This document shows, piece after piece, positions 7,899-16,390 of a stretch of 64,000 bases of DNA. Source of the stretch: DATFNV01 sp963827935 (lineage in GTDB: Bacteria; Planctomycetota; Planctomycetia; Gemmatales; Gemmataceae). Numbering within the stretch: the first letter of the stretch is position 1; each line of letters starts with the position of its first letter. The stretch covers positions 1-64,000 of the forward strand of contig CAWHCN010000009.1 of the NCBI GenBank assembly GCA_963827935.1, read 5' to 3'. The notes beneath the pieces are model-generated. The model was not told the origin of the DNA. It worked only from the letters and a program-made list of their open reading frames with translations, and made no database searches. A program made the position numbers and the translations under genes.

Positions 7899-9578
7899 CT
7901 ATCTGGCCTTCACGCTGGCGACAGCAGTGACCTGCGCGGTCCCATCGAAATAGGCCTTAAACTTGGGCCATTCATACTCGGCGAGCTTGCGGCCCACGAC
8001 CAGGCCGACCTCGTTGTCGGTGCGGATGTGATAGCCGCCCCAAAGCCGTGAGATGGCCGCCATCTCGGCCGTGGCGCTGAACGTTGGCAAGGCCAGGGCC
8101 ACTTCGCAGGTCAGCTTCTCGTGGCCGGCCGGCAGCTTCCCGTCCTTCATCATCATGATCTTGCACTCGAAGCCCGGCTCGGTCAGGATGCCGGCATGGC
8201 GCTTCTCCACCTCGCCAAACCGGTCGCTGCCGGTGAACAACTCGAGCATCTTGGACCCGGCACCGCTGACGGTGGCGTGTCCCGAGGTGTAGCCGGGGAA
8301 CGGCGGGGTGACGAAGACGGCCGGCGAATAGGGGTGCCATTGCTCGGCGGGCAGGTCGATCACCCCCTTGCCGGGGCCGCCCCAGCACTTCACCGTCTTC
8401 CCCTTGTAGTAGTAGCGCACCAGCGACCAGGGCCGGGAGCTGTCGTAATGGCGCTTGGTGTCCCAGTTGGAGATGAAGGCATCGAAGCAGACATTGCCGA
8501 CGGCGAAGAACAGCTTCACGTCGCGGTCGATGCCGTTCTTGTCGCGGCGCGACACGGCCTTGGCCAAGGTCAGCCAGTGACCCGACTGGCCGGTCGATTT
8601 CGGCCCGTCGCGCATGAACTCAACCACCGCCTTCTGCTCGACCGTCAGGTTGGTGTTGACGGCGATGCACTCGTCCACTTCCTTCCTGAGCTGCGCCGAG
8701 CCGACCTTGGGGGGCGGACCCGGGCGGAACTGGTCGCTGCGCTCCAGGGCGAAGGGCTTGACCCGATACCACTGCGGCGTCAGGAAGCCGATGGTCACCG
8801 TGCCGCCCTTGCCGTTGTCGAAGGGGATCGGCTGCCAGCGGTTGGGATCGACCATCGGGGCCGGGCCCGGCGGGTTGACCGGCTGGTAATAGGTCCAGTC
8901 CGAATAGGGCTTGCCGTTGGAGCCTGGCTCGTCGCCCAGCTGGTTGGCCCCATCGTGATGGCGATAGTCGAGCAGGGCCGTCGCCGCGACATTGCCGATT
9001 CCTTCTGGGGTGGTCACGTCGGTGCCGGTTTCATTCGGGTCGATGCTCCCTTCCTTCTTGACTCGCTCCTTGATCCAGGCGGCGTCCTCGGGATAGATAT
9101 CCAGCAGGACGCGCGTGACGGCGGTGGCGATGGCCTTTTCCTTGTTGGCATCGGTGCGCTCCTGCTCGGGGCGGCGCAGCTTGCTCCCCAGGCGGGTGCC
9201 GACGGCCTTGGCGTCGTAGGCGGCCCAGGCGTCGAACATGGCAGTGACGGCCATGCCCAGGTTGCGGGAGCCGATCGTCGGCCGCGGCGCGTTGCGCTCG
9301 TGTTCCCGTGCCGTAGCCTGCAGGGCCACGTTCAACCAGCGGTAGGCCGCCGAGCCCTTGTAGCCGCGTTCGGCGGCCGGGATCAGGTCATCCTCGGGGC
9401 TGGGCGCCGGCTTGGGATCCTCGGCCGCCCCGGTCTTCGCGGCCTTTCCCGGGTCTTTCTTACCCGCCGCCGGGTCGTCCCCGCCCTGCACAGGCTGCGG
9501 CAGGAGTGCCAGCAGCGAGATCATGCCGGCGGCCAGGCCCGCCAGCACCCCCGCAGTCAAACATCGGTGCGCTCGCAT
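7899..9578 (-). CDS. vanadium-dependent haloperoxidase-like (PAP2 superfamily) exported protein
   Basis: 559 aa from ATG 9578, chosen because GGGAGA lies just upstream and the protein then begins with a signal peptide (MRAHRCLTAGVLAG). The C-terminal half carries the vanadate/phosphate-binding signature: KRHYDSSRPW (Lys and Arg-Pro), YTSGHATVSG (SGH, ~432-434) and ISRLWGGYHIRTD (Arg ~511, His ~517, Asp). The family includes vanadium haloperoxidases and acid phosphatases; the long N-terminal helical part and spacing fit the bacterial haloperoxidase-like branch. Whether it halogenates is unknown. It stands alone on the minus strand between IS110 copy A and tRNA-Pro. The frame is intact. Confidence 0.8.
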   Translation of the reverse strand: MRAHRCLTAGVLAGLAAGMISLLALLPQPVQGGDDPAAGKKDPGKAAKTGAAEDPKPAPSPEDDLIPAAERGYKGSAAYRWLNVALQATAREHERNAPRPTIGSRNLGMAVTAMFDAWAAYDAKAVGTRLGSKLRRPEQERTDANKEKAIATAVTRVLLDIYPEDAAWIKERVKKEGSIDPNETGTDVTTPEGIGNVAATALLDYRHHDGANQLGDEPGSNGKPYSDWTYYQPVNPPGPAPMVDPNRWQPIPFDNGKGGTVTIGFLTPQWYRVKPFALERSDQFRPGPPPKVGSAQLRKEVDECIAVNTNLTVEQKAVVEFMRDGPKSTGQSGHWLTLAKAVSRRDKNGIDRDVKLFFAVGNVCFDAFISNWDTKRHYDSSRPWSLVRYYYKGKTVKCWGGPGKGVIDLPAEQWHPYSPAVFVTPPFPGYTSGHATVSGAGSKMLELFTGSDRFGEVEKRHAGILTEPGFECKIMMMKDGKLPAGHEKLTCEVALALPTFSATAEMAAISRLWGGYHIRTDNEVGLVVGRKLAEYEWPKFKAYFDGTAQVTAVASVKAR

Positions 9579-9843
9579 GAGATGCTCTCCCGTTCCCGAA
9601 TCCGAGAAATCGATGAGGAAGGACACCGCATTATCGTCGGGGATTGCGCCGGTTTCTCTGTCGGGGAAGCTACAATTTCCGTGTAGGAAAAACGCGACAA
9701 GAGCGGGGGATCTTCGGCGTGCCGCGTCGCGGCGGCGAACCCCGCCGGGCCCGCGGCTGTCCCTTTGAGTGGCGTTGACAATTTACCCGCGCCGACTAGG
9801 ATGGAGCCGTCGGCAGCCGGCCCCGCCGCCTGCCGCACCCTTC

Positions 9844-9918
9844 CGGGGCGTAGCTCAGTTTGGCTAGAGCGTACGGTTCGGGACCGTAAGGTCGGAGGTT
9901 CAAATCCTCTCGCCCCGA
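9844..9918 (+). tRNA. tRNA-Pro(CGG)
   Basis: Full cloverleaf. The acceptor CGGGGCG pairs with CGCCCCG (9911-9917), followed by discriminator A. The D arm is GCTC...GAGC. The anticodon arm TACGG-TTCGGGA-CCGTA carries anticodon CGG. The T arm is GGAGG-TTCAAAT-CCTCT. CCA is not encoded. The 3' part is duplicated at 16815, marking use of this gene as an integration site. Confidence 0.95.
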
Positions 9919-9965
9919 TTGGCCAGGCTCGCTGTCAGGCGATGACAGCGGGCCTTTTGTGTTGA
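9873..9965 (+). repeat. attL-like 93-bp direct repeat
   Basis: Identical to 16815-16907. It covers the 3' half of tRNA-Pro from the anticodon stem plus its terminator, leaving the tRNA intact at this end. Confidence 0.85.
9926..9958 (+). terminator. intrinsic terminator of tRNA-Pro
   Basis: A 12-bp stem (GGCTCGCTGTCA / TGACAGCGGGCC, one G-T-type mismatch) with loop GGCGA is followed by TTTT. It lies 7 bp after the tRNA and is included in the 93-bp duplicated segment. Confidence 0.8.
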
Positions 9966-10034
9966 CGGGGCATGACTTTGCGGCGAGGGCGGTAACGGCC
10001 TGGTCACGGTCGGCTTGTAGACGGTCCCCACAGT

Positions 10035-10400
10035 TCACCTACCCTTTCGAGTCTTCGGCTTGCCCTGACGCTCTTGGCGGACGTGCTTCAGTGCGCGGTC
10101 GATTTTCTCCATTGTCACCACCGACGGGACGTGCTTCGCCGCTTCCAGCCGGCAGAGCGTTTCGACGCGGATACCGGCCAGCTTCGCCAACTCCCGTTGC
10201 GTCAAACCCAGCTCGGCACGTTCGCGGATCGTATCGCGGGCCAGTGACACCCGAAGAAACTCCGCGGCCGCTCGATTGCCTTCGGCGTCCGCTTCCGGCA
10301 AGGGCGGCAAGTCGCACGCTTTGGCCCGCGTCGTCAATTCGTCGTAGCGCTCCCGCTCCAGGATGACGTAGGCTTTCCCGTTCAGCTGAATCGTCTGCAT
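10035..10400 (-). CDS. HTH antitoxin of a toxin-first module
   Basis: 121 aa from ATG 10400 (MQTIQLNGKAYVILERERYD). The N-terminal part resembles Phd/prevent-host-death-like antitoxin starts. The C-terminal half is a XRE/HigA-like helix-turn-helix (LTQRELAKLAGIRVETLCRLE), followed by a basic tail. It begins 1 nt after the stop of the toxin gene, so the two are translationally coupled. The antitoxin is expected to bind the toxin and repress the promoter. It lies within the tRNA-Pro island, where it could stabilise the element. Confidence 0.8.
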   Translation of the reverse strand: MQTIQLNGKAYVILERERYDELTTRAKACDLPPLPEADAEGNRAAAEFLRVSLARDTIRERAELGLTQRELAKLAGIRVETLCRLEAAKHVPSVVTMEKIDRALKHVRQERQGKPKTRKGR

Positions 10401-10401
10401 G

Positions 10402-10656
10402 TCAGTCCTCATAGAAGCCGTCGCGGTGTCCCACTTTGACAACCCGCACCACGTCCCCCTCAACCCGAAACTGCATCCGGTAGTCGCCGGTGCGAATGCG
10501 ATAGAAACCCTTGAGTGCGCCAGTGAGGGCTTTCGCGCCGCTCACGTTCGGCCATTTTTCCAGGCGTTGCACCAGACGGTAGAGCCGAACGCGAATCGGT
10601 CGCGGCAACCCGTCCGCTTGCTCTTGAGCCTCCGGGGTGAAGAGAACGGCTGCCAT
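10402..10656 (-). CDS. RelE/ParE-family toxin
   Basis: 84 aa from ATG 10656 (MAAVLFTPEAQEQADGLP). It shows the compact RelE fold pattern: an N-terminal strand and helix with a QADGLP turn, RVRLYRLVQRLEKWP, ALTGALKGFYRIRTGDYRMQF and a final VVRVVKVGHRDGFYE. The conserved Arg residues in the YRIRTGDYR strand and the C-terminal GHRxxFY motif are typical of RelE mRNA interferases. It is the first gene of a pair with the HTH antitoxin 1 nt downstream, as in HigBA-type modules. Confidence 0.85.
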   Translation of the reverse strand: MAAVLFTPEAQEQADGLPRPIRVRLYRLVQRLEKWPNVSGAKALTGALKGFYRIRTGDYRMQFRVEGDVVRVVKVGHRDGFYED

Positions 10657-10810
10657 TGAAGCTGATCCTACGTCGATTGACGCGCTTGTCAAGCGCAAGG
10701 AATCCATTGCGGACGCCTTCCGTTCGCCCTCAGATAGAATGTCTGACGGGTTCTTGCGTTCGTTCATGGATGGAGTGTCCTTTTGCGAGCCGGTCGGCTT
10801 GTCGTTTCGC

Positions 10811-11300
10811 CACCTCTGACTTCTCCACGCCCCCTTCCTGGTAGGTCCGGGTACAGCGAGCGATGCTCTTCAGGTCGCCCGCGCCTCTAGGTTGCGCAGC
10901 GTCTCCGGCACCGCCATGGTTTGCGTGCGGCCGTCTCCTGGCGACCGTGGCCCTTGTCGTACGCCGTGTGCGTCCGCACCGTGGCCGATCCCTGACCGTC
11001 GTCCACGGCCTCGAACGCTGCGACGATGTCCTCTCCAAATGGTCCTGATCTCCTCTCACCGCCAGCACGTAATCCGCCCCTTTGTCGCGAATCTTGGCCG
11101 CATCTCCTTCTGGCACCCCATGGCGTCGATGGTCACGATGGCCCCGGTCAACTCCAACACCTCCAACAGCTTGGGAACAGCGGTAATCTCATTGGACTTG
11201 GTGGCCACAACCTCTTGGCCCAGCAGCAAGTGATTCGCCGTTGCCCAGGCGCTGACGACGTGCAGCGGGTTCTGGCCCTTGGCCTTGTGCAGAGTAGCGC
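10811..11300 (-). pseudogene. ISAs1 transposase fragment
   Basis: This segment aligns nucleotide by nucleotide with 32359-32858, the central part of the intact ISAs1 transposase, with several small deletions. Both ends of the transposase are missing. The fragment is bracketed by a 27-bp direct repeat (10768-10794 and 11301-11327, beginning GGATGGAGTGTCC and ending GAGCCGGT), which is not part of the IS. Confidence 0.8.
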
Positions 11301-11327
11301 GGATGGAGTGTCCTTTTGCGAGCCGGT

Positions 11328-11694
11328 GAGCTGTCCCCGCCCGGCTCGGCGCACTGGGGGATCAGTGGGAACGGCAAGCCCGGCAGCGCGATGCGGTGCT
11401 GGCCGCCGCACACTGCTGGCGTCAGGTCGCCCCGCTATAGTCCACAGACCGGACCAAATCGGACTCGAACCGGACTTCAGGATGTTGTGCGAGGGGGGGG
11501 GTTGTGCACAAGGCGATACGTGCAAGGCACTTGCGACGGAACGGCCGCAAACCGGATTTCTCGAAAAAATCCGGTTTGGTCCGGTTTGAGTGAATGTCCG
11601 TTGTCACAAACCGGGAAATGGGACATAATTGTATGTACGTTTAGCTTCCTGGCTAAACGAGCCAACGGCCAGCGAGCAAACCGGATGAGCTACG
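11328..11694. other. gene-poor stretch with AAACCGG box cluster
   Basis: The first ~100 bp encode a short remnant (PARLGALGDQWERQARQRDA) ending at a TAG. From about 11450 a motif close to AAACCGGAYTT recurs in both orientations: near 11469, 11549-11559, 11567-11577 (inverted, forming a hairpin with loop CTCGAAA), 11580, 11620 and 11679. No complete gene is seen. Confidence 0.45.
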
Positions 11695-12007
11695 ATGGCT
11701 TTCAACCTGCGACTGCCGGCGGTGCTCGCCCGGATGCGGTGGAAGGTGAAAATCCGGGACAAGGAGCGTGTAAGACCCGCACTGCACCATCATCCGCGGC
11801 ACGCACACCTGGCGGCTTTGCCTTCGAGACGGCCGCTTCATGGACGGCGGCAGCTGGCGGGACATGCCGAACAGCTTACAGGAATTCGTGCGGGCGCATT
11901 GGGACCGCCTTTGCGCGGCGTGGGATGAAATGTATCCGCACAACCCTGTTAGGCCAGCGGCAGAACATCCCATACCAACCCGAAGCGTAAGCGAGGGAGG
12001 CGGTTAG
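11695..12007 (+). pseudogene. small conserved hypothetical protein, frameshifted
   Basis: Starts MAFNLRLPAVLARMRWKVKI, then RDKERV. The frame breaks near 11770 and continues in another frame as CTIIRGTHTWRLCLRDGRFM and RAHWDRLCAAWDEMYPHNPV. The blocks (IRDKERV, TIIRGT-WR, LRDGRFMD, WDEMYPHNPV) resemble a small planctomycete family of unknown function, from memory only. The final codons (PTRSVSEGGG) are read from a palindromic repeat, so the original stop has probably been lost. Confidence 0.5.
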
Positions 12008-12033
12008 GCCTCGCTCACGCTTCGGGTTGGTAT
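11972..12033. repeat. palindrome of the planctomycete 'NPKRERG' type
   Basis: Arms ATACCAACCCGAAGCG... (11972-11996) and ...CGCTTCGGGTTGGTAT (12009-12033) match with one mismatch around a 12-nt loop. When translated it gives NPKRERGLTASLAYASG-type peptides, a recurrent artefact in Gemmata-related proteomes. It lies at the end of the preceding gene. Confidence 0.8.
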
Positions 12034-12074
12034 CATCGTTCCGGCCGCTCGCCTTAGTGGCAACGAGGCAGGCG

Positions 12075-12893
12075 ATGAAGACGACAATGCCTAAGAAGCT
12101 GTTCCTGCTCGGCTCCGGCGCCAAGAGGCTCCTTCGCTCCGGTTTGCCGGCGTTGCAAGTGCATGGGCGGCGTTCGCTCGTTAAGGCGCTGAGTGAGGCG
12201 TCGCCGTCCGCCTTATGGTTAGCGGCTTCCGCCGACGCGCCGGATGAACTGCTGCACGAAGCCCTTCGATTGCCCCCGCGCCGCCCCTCCCGGCTCGGCG
12301 GGCTCCTGACGCTGCACCCGCCCCGAACGGAGAGTATTCAACCGCTTGACGATCTTTTCGATCCCTTTGTGTGGAGCGCAGGAAACTTCCGGTTCTTGCC
12401 GCTTGGTGAGCTGGCCGAAGTGTTGGCGGACGAACGGTGCGGCGACTTGTTCATCGGCGGCTATGCCGATGCGCACAACGACACGCTGACGCTGGTGCGG
12501 GGTGACTTGCGGCGCCTGTCGGTCCCCCTGTCGATCTTCCTTTGGAGCGGGGCAGGCGACAAACCCGAGCCCTTCCGGTTGGCGTTCGGCGATTGCGGCA
12601 ACACCGTTCGGCTCGGCGAGTATGAAGCGGCCGCGGATGCGATCCTGTACGAAGCGGACCCGGATTACCGCCGCCGCCTGCTGGCGAAGCGGCGCGCGGC
12701 AGACAAGACCTTCGGCGCCTGCTTGCGCCGCCTCCGCGTGCAACGCGGCCTGCGCCAAAGCGATTTCGGTGATGTGTCGGCAAAGACGATCACCCGCATT
12801 GAACGCGGGCAGACCGAAGCACCACACGGCGATACGCTCAAGAGAATCGCGGCGCGGCTGAAGATCGAGCCGAGCGAAATCTTGAGCTATTGA
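12075..12893 (+). CDS. XRE-family regulator with large N-terminal domain
   Basis: 272 aa from ATG 12075 (GAGGCAGG upstream). Residues ~1-195 form an unrecognised alpha/beta domain rich in Leu and Ala (PLDDLFDPFVWSAGNFRFLP, FIGGYADAHNDTLTLVRGDL). Residues ~205-270 are a helix-turn-helix of the Cro/C1 type (FGACLRRLRVQRGLRQSDFG, SAKTITRIERG, TLKRIAARLKIEPSEIL). The N-terminal part may sense a ligand or partner. It lies in the tRNA-Pro island, where it might regulate the element. The frame is intact. Confidence 0.7.
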   Translation: MKTTMPKKLFLLGSGAKRLLRSGLPALQVHGRRSLVKALSEASPSALWLAASADAPDELLHEALRLPPRRPSRLGGLLTLHPPRTESIQPLDDLFDPFVWSAGNFRFLPLGELAEVLADERCGDLFIGGYADAHNDTLTLVRGDLRRLSVPLSIFLWSGAGDKPEPFRLAFGDCGNTVRLGEYEAAADAILYEADPDYRRRLLAKRRAADKTFGACLRRLRVQRGLRQSDFGDVSAKTITRIERGQTEAPHGDTLKRIAARLKIEPSEILSY

Positions 12894-12911
12894 CCGCAAG
12901 GCCGGCGCCGG

Positions 12912-13671
12912 TCAATCGTCGCCGTTCGGTTGCTCGATTTCGTCTTGCCGCACGATGCTCCTGCCCGTCTGGCGCCCGGAGCGGCGCTTATGTTTTTGCT
13001 CACCCAACGCATTGCGAGCCGTTCTGAGCTGTCTTGTCCACGTGAGGAACTCGGGAAGACGGTATCCAATGAGTTCAGGCGGAGCGACGGCATCCTCGAA
13101 AGGCTGCTGTTCTCTCAAGAAGTCGTAGGCAGGCTTCTCTTTGAGTTGCTTTCCGGCCTCCCCCTCGACATTGGACTCGGCAAAGTGCCAGGCGAGATAA
13201 GCCTTGCGAACCGCGGGTTGGAGTTGCTCCACCAACTCAGCCTGCGAAGGCGAGTCATCGGCCGCACCTGCCCCGCGAGGGTCGCTGCCGGCCTTGCCCC
13301 CTTCGCCTCCCCCCTCCCCGCCCTGTGTGTTGGCGCGTCGGTGTCAGCCGCTCCCACCGCAACGGATGGCGGCGGGCTCATGACCGTGGAAGAAATGTTG
13401 TAACGGCGGGCCGTCATCCCCGGTTGGTGAAGACTGGCGAGGTAAATCCAGCCAGCGTTCTCACACTCGGCAAGTGTCCGCGTGAGGTCGGCGCCGATGC
13501 TCAGCGAGTTGTCGTGTAGTAGCTCGACAGGTATTGACGCAAATACACATTCTTGAGGCGTCGGTTCCCGCCATCGGCGGTGTAGACCCTCCGAATGCGA
13601 TGATGTTCCTGGCGTTCGATGAATTTGGCGGCAAGCCAGGAACGGATGCGTTCAAGGTCGATAGGGGACAT
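12912..13671 (-). CDS. conserved planctomycete hypothetical protein, frameshifted
   Basis: Probably one gene read in three frames. It starts at ATG 13671 (MSPIDLERIRSWLAAKFIER), shifts near 13520 to SLSIGADLTRTLAECENAGW, then near 13290 to a frame ending with AELVEQLQPAVRKAYLAWHF and YRLPEFLTWTRQLRTARNAL, with a basic tail. The C-terminal block (AVRKAYLAW...LP-F-TW-RQLR-ARNALGEQK) recalls a region common in planctomycete hypothetical proteins, often on mobile elements. No catalytic motif is visible; it may bind DNA. If the joins are wrong, the C-terminal piece (12912-13235) stands as a separate gene. Confidence 0.45.
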
Positions 13672-13831
13672 AGTGCCTATCCTTTGTGCCGGGCCGGCCC
13701 GGCAGCGCGGAGAAGGATAGGTGAACCCCCGCGCTGCCGATCCGCGTAGAAGCCGCCCGCCCCGGCCAGGCCAACGGCTACCCGACAAGTGCATGATATC
13801 CGTTTCCAGGGGCCGCGACTCAATGTCGGGC

Positions 13832-14444
13832 TCACGCCAACCCGCCGCCGCATCGAAGGGAGGACGCGCAGGACTTATTCATCACTTCCCGACGCTGCCC
13901 GAAGATGCAAATGACGTGGAGGAAAAAGCCCGGCACCAAGCAGAAGCAGTATCCTCGCGCAACGAGAAACATCCAAGCGAACCCATTGAGAACCTGGCCC
14001 TTGTAAATCTGACCCAGGCCCGGCCACCAGAAGCTCAACACGGCAGCAACGCCCGGATTCCAGCGCCTGCGGCCGCCGTGAGCATCCCGTTCTTCGCGGA
14101 GTTCTTCGTCTAAGATTTCGCCGCAATGCCGACACTTCAGCACGCTGTCTGTTAACCACTTCCCTACAGTACGGACAGCGCCTAGGTCGGGCAGCTCGTT
14201 CGGCCGCCTGTGCCTCTTCATCCGCCGCCCGTAACTCTTTTTCCGCTTCCCACTCAGCCCTCGCTTCGCACTCCGCCAATCGCAGGTCCGCCAGTTCCGT
14301 TCGCAACCTCGGCCCATCCTCTTCGAGGCCCGCGTCGGACTGCCACAGCACAAGTACGCCGCTTGTCGCCATGACGGTAACAAACGCCACTCCGGCAATG
14401 CTGATGACGTAGCCGGTTGGGAGTTTCGCCAAGTGGGCCAGCAA
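13832..14444 (-). CDS. zinc-ribbon membrane protein with TM2-like segment, one frameshift
   Basis: The N-terminal part has a transmembrane helix (YVISIAGVAFVTVMATSGVL) and a charged coiled coil (EAEKELRAADEEAQAAERAA). It then has a split zinc ribbon: CPYC in the first frame and CRHCG in the second, joined across a one-base shift near 14155. The C-terminal part (VLSFWWPGLGQIYKGQVLNG, FAWMFLVARGYCFCLVPGFF) matches the TM2-type pair with its PGLGQIYKGQ turn. The start is uncertain: TTG 14444 is used here, but a further hydrophobic stretch lies upstream (APILGAAFFFVVG). Function unknown. Confidence 0.5.
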
Positions 14445-14710
14445 GCCTACGACGAAAAAGAACGCAGCTCCGAGAATCGGCGCAGGAGCACAGCCCTCTC
14501 AGCTAACCCGTTGCCCAGATGAGTGAGGTCGAATGCCTTGCGTGCGGTTTGACGGATGCGGACCGATTGCAGCAGCCACGAGACACGGCGGACCCTGCGA
14601 GTAAGCGAAGTCAGCCTAAGTTCGCAATCGTCGTCGCGGCACCCATGAATTGTCCCTCTCGCGGGAGTTCCCGCCAACCGGCACCGGCGCCGACATGTCA
14701 GTTAAGCCGG

Positions 14711-15086
14711 TCAGCGCAGCCCGAACTGTGCCTTGGTCGTTACCTTGCCGCCCTGGAAGGTGACGTTCATGTTGGTTCCGTCCCAGTTCTTCCAGGCGAA
14801 CAGGACCGTCTCCGGGGTGCCAGGAATTGATACGCGGGATAACTCCTCGCCGTGGACCTTGAGGATCGCGAAGACCTGGTCATAGGTCATTCCGGCTTTG
14901 ACCTGGTTGTACTTTTCCAGGGTGATTCGCGTGTCGTCCGCCTTTTTGACCTCGGCAGGATCGTTGCCCGCCTTGTCGTTTGCGTTGATGACGGGCGCCG
15001 GGTTCCCGCCGCCGCCGCCAGCGCAGCAGCAGGCGGTGAGGATGATGGCAACGACGGCGAAGGAGCTGAGGGCAACGAGGCGCAAC
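14711..15086 (-). CDS. small lipoprotein with BamE/DUF3862-like domain
   Basis: About 125 aa. The N-terminal part is hydrophobic (LRLVALSSFAVVAIILTACC) with a lipobox LTAC followed by a Gly-rich linker. The C-terminal ~70 residues (YNQVKAGMTYDQVFAILKVH, VLFAWKNWDGTNMNVTFQGG, KVTTKAQFGL) match the SmpA/OmlA-like fold of DUF3862 proteins, which is involved in protein-protein contacts in the envelope. The start is unclear because upstream sequence is repeat-derived; TTG 15086 is the best in-frame choice. It lies on the tRNA-Pro island. Confidence 0.6.
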
Positions 15087-15276
15087 GTCAGCCAGACTCC
15101 CCAGCACGGGCAGGGCCCGCCCGCCCGGCCCGGGGAGTCTGTTCCTGGCGCCGACAGGCGGGCCGAGCCGGTGATCGGCCGGCCGTCCCGTGTGGCGAAC
15201 ATTGTCGCCGCACGGCGCAGGCGGCACAAGGAAAAAACGGCCAGGGTTCAGAAGGACCCGTCGGAGACGATCAGCG

Positions 15277-15415
15277 GGGGCCGAAGAAAGGAGACATCGT
15301 GAAATAGTCGCTCGGAGATGCGCCGCCCACCCCACCTCACCATAAAAAAAGGCGGGACGCAACTCTTGTTCTTGGCCTGTCTGTCCCCGGCCCGGAGCAG
15401 GCTTCGCTCCCAGCC
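15277..15415. repeat. 139-bp direct repeat, copy 1
   Basis: Near-identical to 15893-16031 at an offset of 616 bp (GGGGCCGAAGAAAGGAGACA start, GCTTCGCTCCCAGCC end). The two copies bracket the RAYT fragment and truncate its 3' end at 15415. Confidence 0.8.
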
Positions 15416-15752
15416 ACTCCGGGGCGTGGCTTTTCAGATACCGGATCGCCTTGCGGGCGACCGGCTCCTTGACCGCCTGCAGAAAAGCTGACATCCGCTC
15501 CGGAGCGTTGCCAGGATAGACCAGAACATGGACATGCTCCGGCATCACGACGTAGGCCCAGAGCTGAAAGGCAGATTTCGTGCGTGCTTCGTCGAGTGCC
15601 TCGCAGAACCACTCGCGCGTCCGGTCGCGGTCCAGGAATGGATAATGGCGGTAGCAAGAAAAGGTCAGCTCACGCGGCTGGCCGGGCTCGTTGTAACGCA
15701 CGCGGCGTTTTTCGAGGTAGATTCTGCCGGTGTCGGGATCAGTGATTCTCAT
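15416..15752 (-). pseudogene. REP-associated tyrosine transposase (RAYT, Y1_Tnp) fragment
   Basis: ATG 15752 opens a sequence typical of RAYTs: YNEPGQPRELTFSCYRHYPF, a long charged helix, then AYVVMPEHVHVLVYP with the HUH motif (HVH), and AVKEPVARKAIRYLKSHAPE. After PEW the homology stops at the 139-bp repeat and the C-terminal third is missing. RAYTs are single-strand nucleases that move REP palindromes. A half palindrome of the GGGTGGCACGCC family lies 52 bp upstream, and full palindromes of that family occur at 30163, 31199 and 34438, which suggests this was their mobilising enzyme. Confidence 0.75.
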
Positions 15753-15804
15753 GCTGGGCAGAATACGCTTTCGCCCTGGGTGGTGCAAGAAGCAAGTGGC
15801 GTTC

Positions 15805-15840
15805 AGCACGCCCTTCGGAGTACCTCAGGGCGTGCCACCC
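15805..15840. repeat. half REP-like palindrome next to the RAYT fragment
   Basis: Matches one arm (AGCACGCCCTTCGGAGTACC onward) of the palindromes at 30163-30243, 31199-31278 and 34438-34516. It lies 52 bp upstream of the RAYT start codon. Confidence 0.75.
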
Positions 15841-15892
15841 CAACCGCGCCACCCCTGCCAGCCAACCGCGAGACCACCGCGCCCACGCCCCT

Positions 15893-16031
15893 GGGGCCGA
15901 AGAAAGGGGACATCATGTAATAGTCGCTGGGAAATGCGCCGCCCACCCCACCTCACCATAAAAAAAGGCGGGACGCGGCTCTTGTTCTTGGCCTGTCTGT
16001 CACCGGCCCGGAGCAGGCTTCGCTCCCAGCC
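15893..16031. repeat. 139-bp direct repeat, copy 2
   Basis: Second copy of 15277-15415 with a few substitutions. It is followed by a stretch without genes (16032-16390) that contains short imperfect repeats of GTCCATGTCCTTGAATGGCC type. Confidence 0.8.
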
Positions 16032-16390
16032 GCGTGCTGTCCGTCCCTGGCCGGGGTATGTCCGTCAATGTCCTTCAATGGCCGTCCATGTCCTTGAATG
16101 GCCGGCTCTGCCTGGTCTCCGGCCTTCCGACAGCGTGTGCCACTCTCCCCACATGCCAGGCCCTGGGTGCCTGTGTGCCGCCAGTCTGTGTGTGTGCACG
16201 CACAGTGCAATCCATTTTGCATAAGCCGAGAGGGGGTCGCGAAAAGGGCGCCGTGTGTGTCCGCGACGCAACGCAACGCAATCCGTTGGGGGAGCGTGTG
16301 CTACGGACCCACACCGCCGCACCACCTGGTACGCACTCGCGCTGCCGTTAGACCTTGTCATACCACCGGGTGTAGCATAATCGAACACTC

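Noticed and set aside
8121..9686. 521-aa open frame antisense to the haloperoxidase-like gene
   Set aside because: Low-complexity, Gly/Leu/Arg-rich shadow of a gene with clear family motifs on the other strand.
9796..10038. Open frame across tRNA-Pro giving a GREDLNLRPYGPEP peptide
   Set aside because: A well-known false protein produced by translating a tRNA gene; the cloverleaf is complete.
16032..16390. Short imperfect repeats (GTCCATGTCCTTGAATGGCC type) as a possible CRISPR or minisatellite
   Set aside because: Only two or three partial copies, no regular spacers and no cas genes; no CRISPR array is present in the window.
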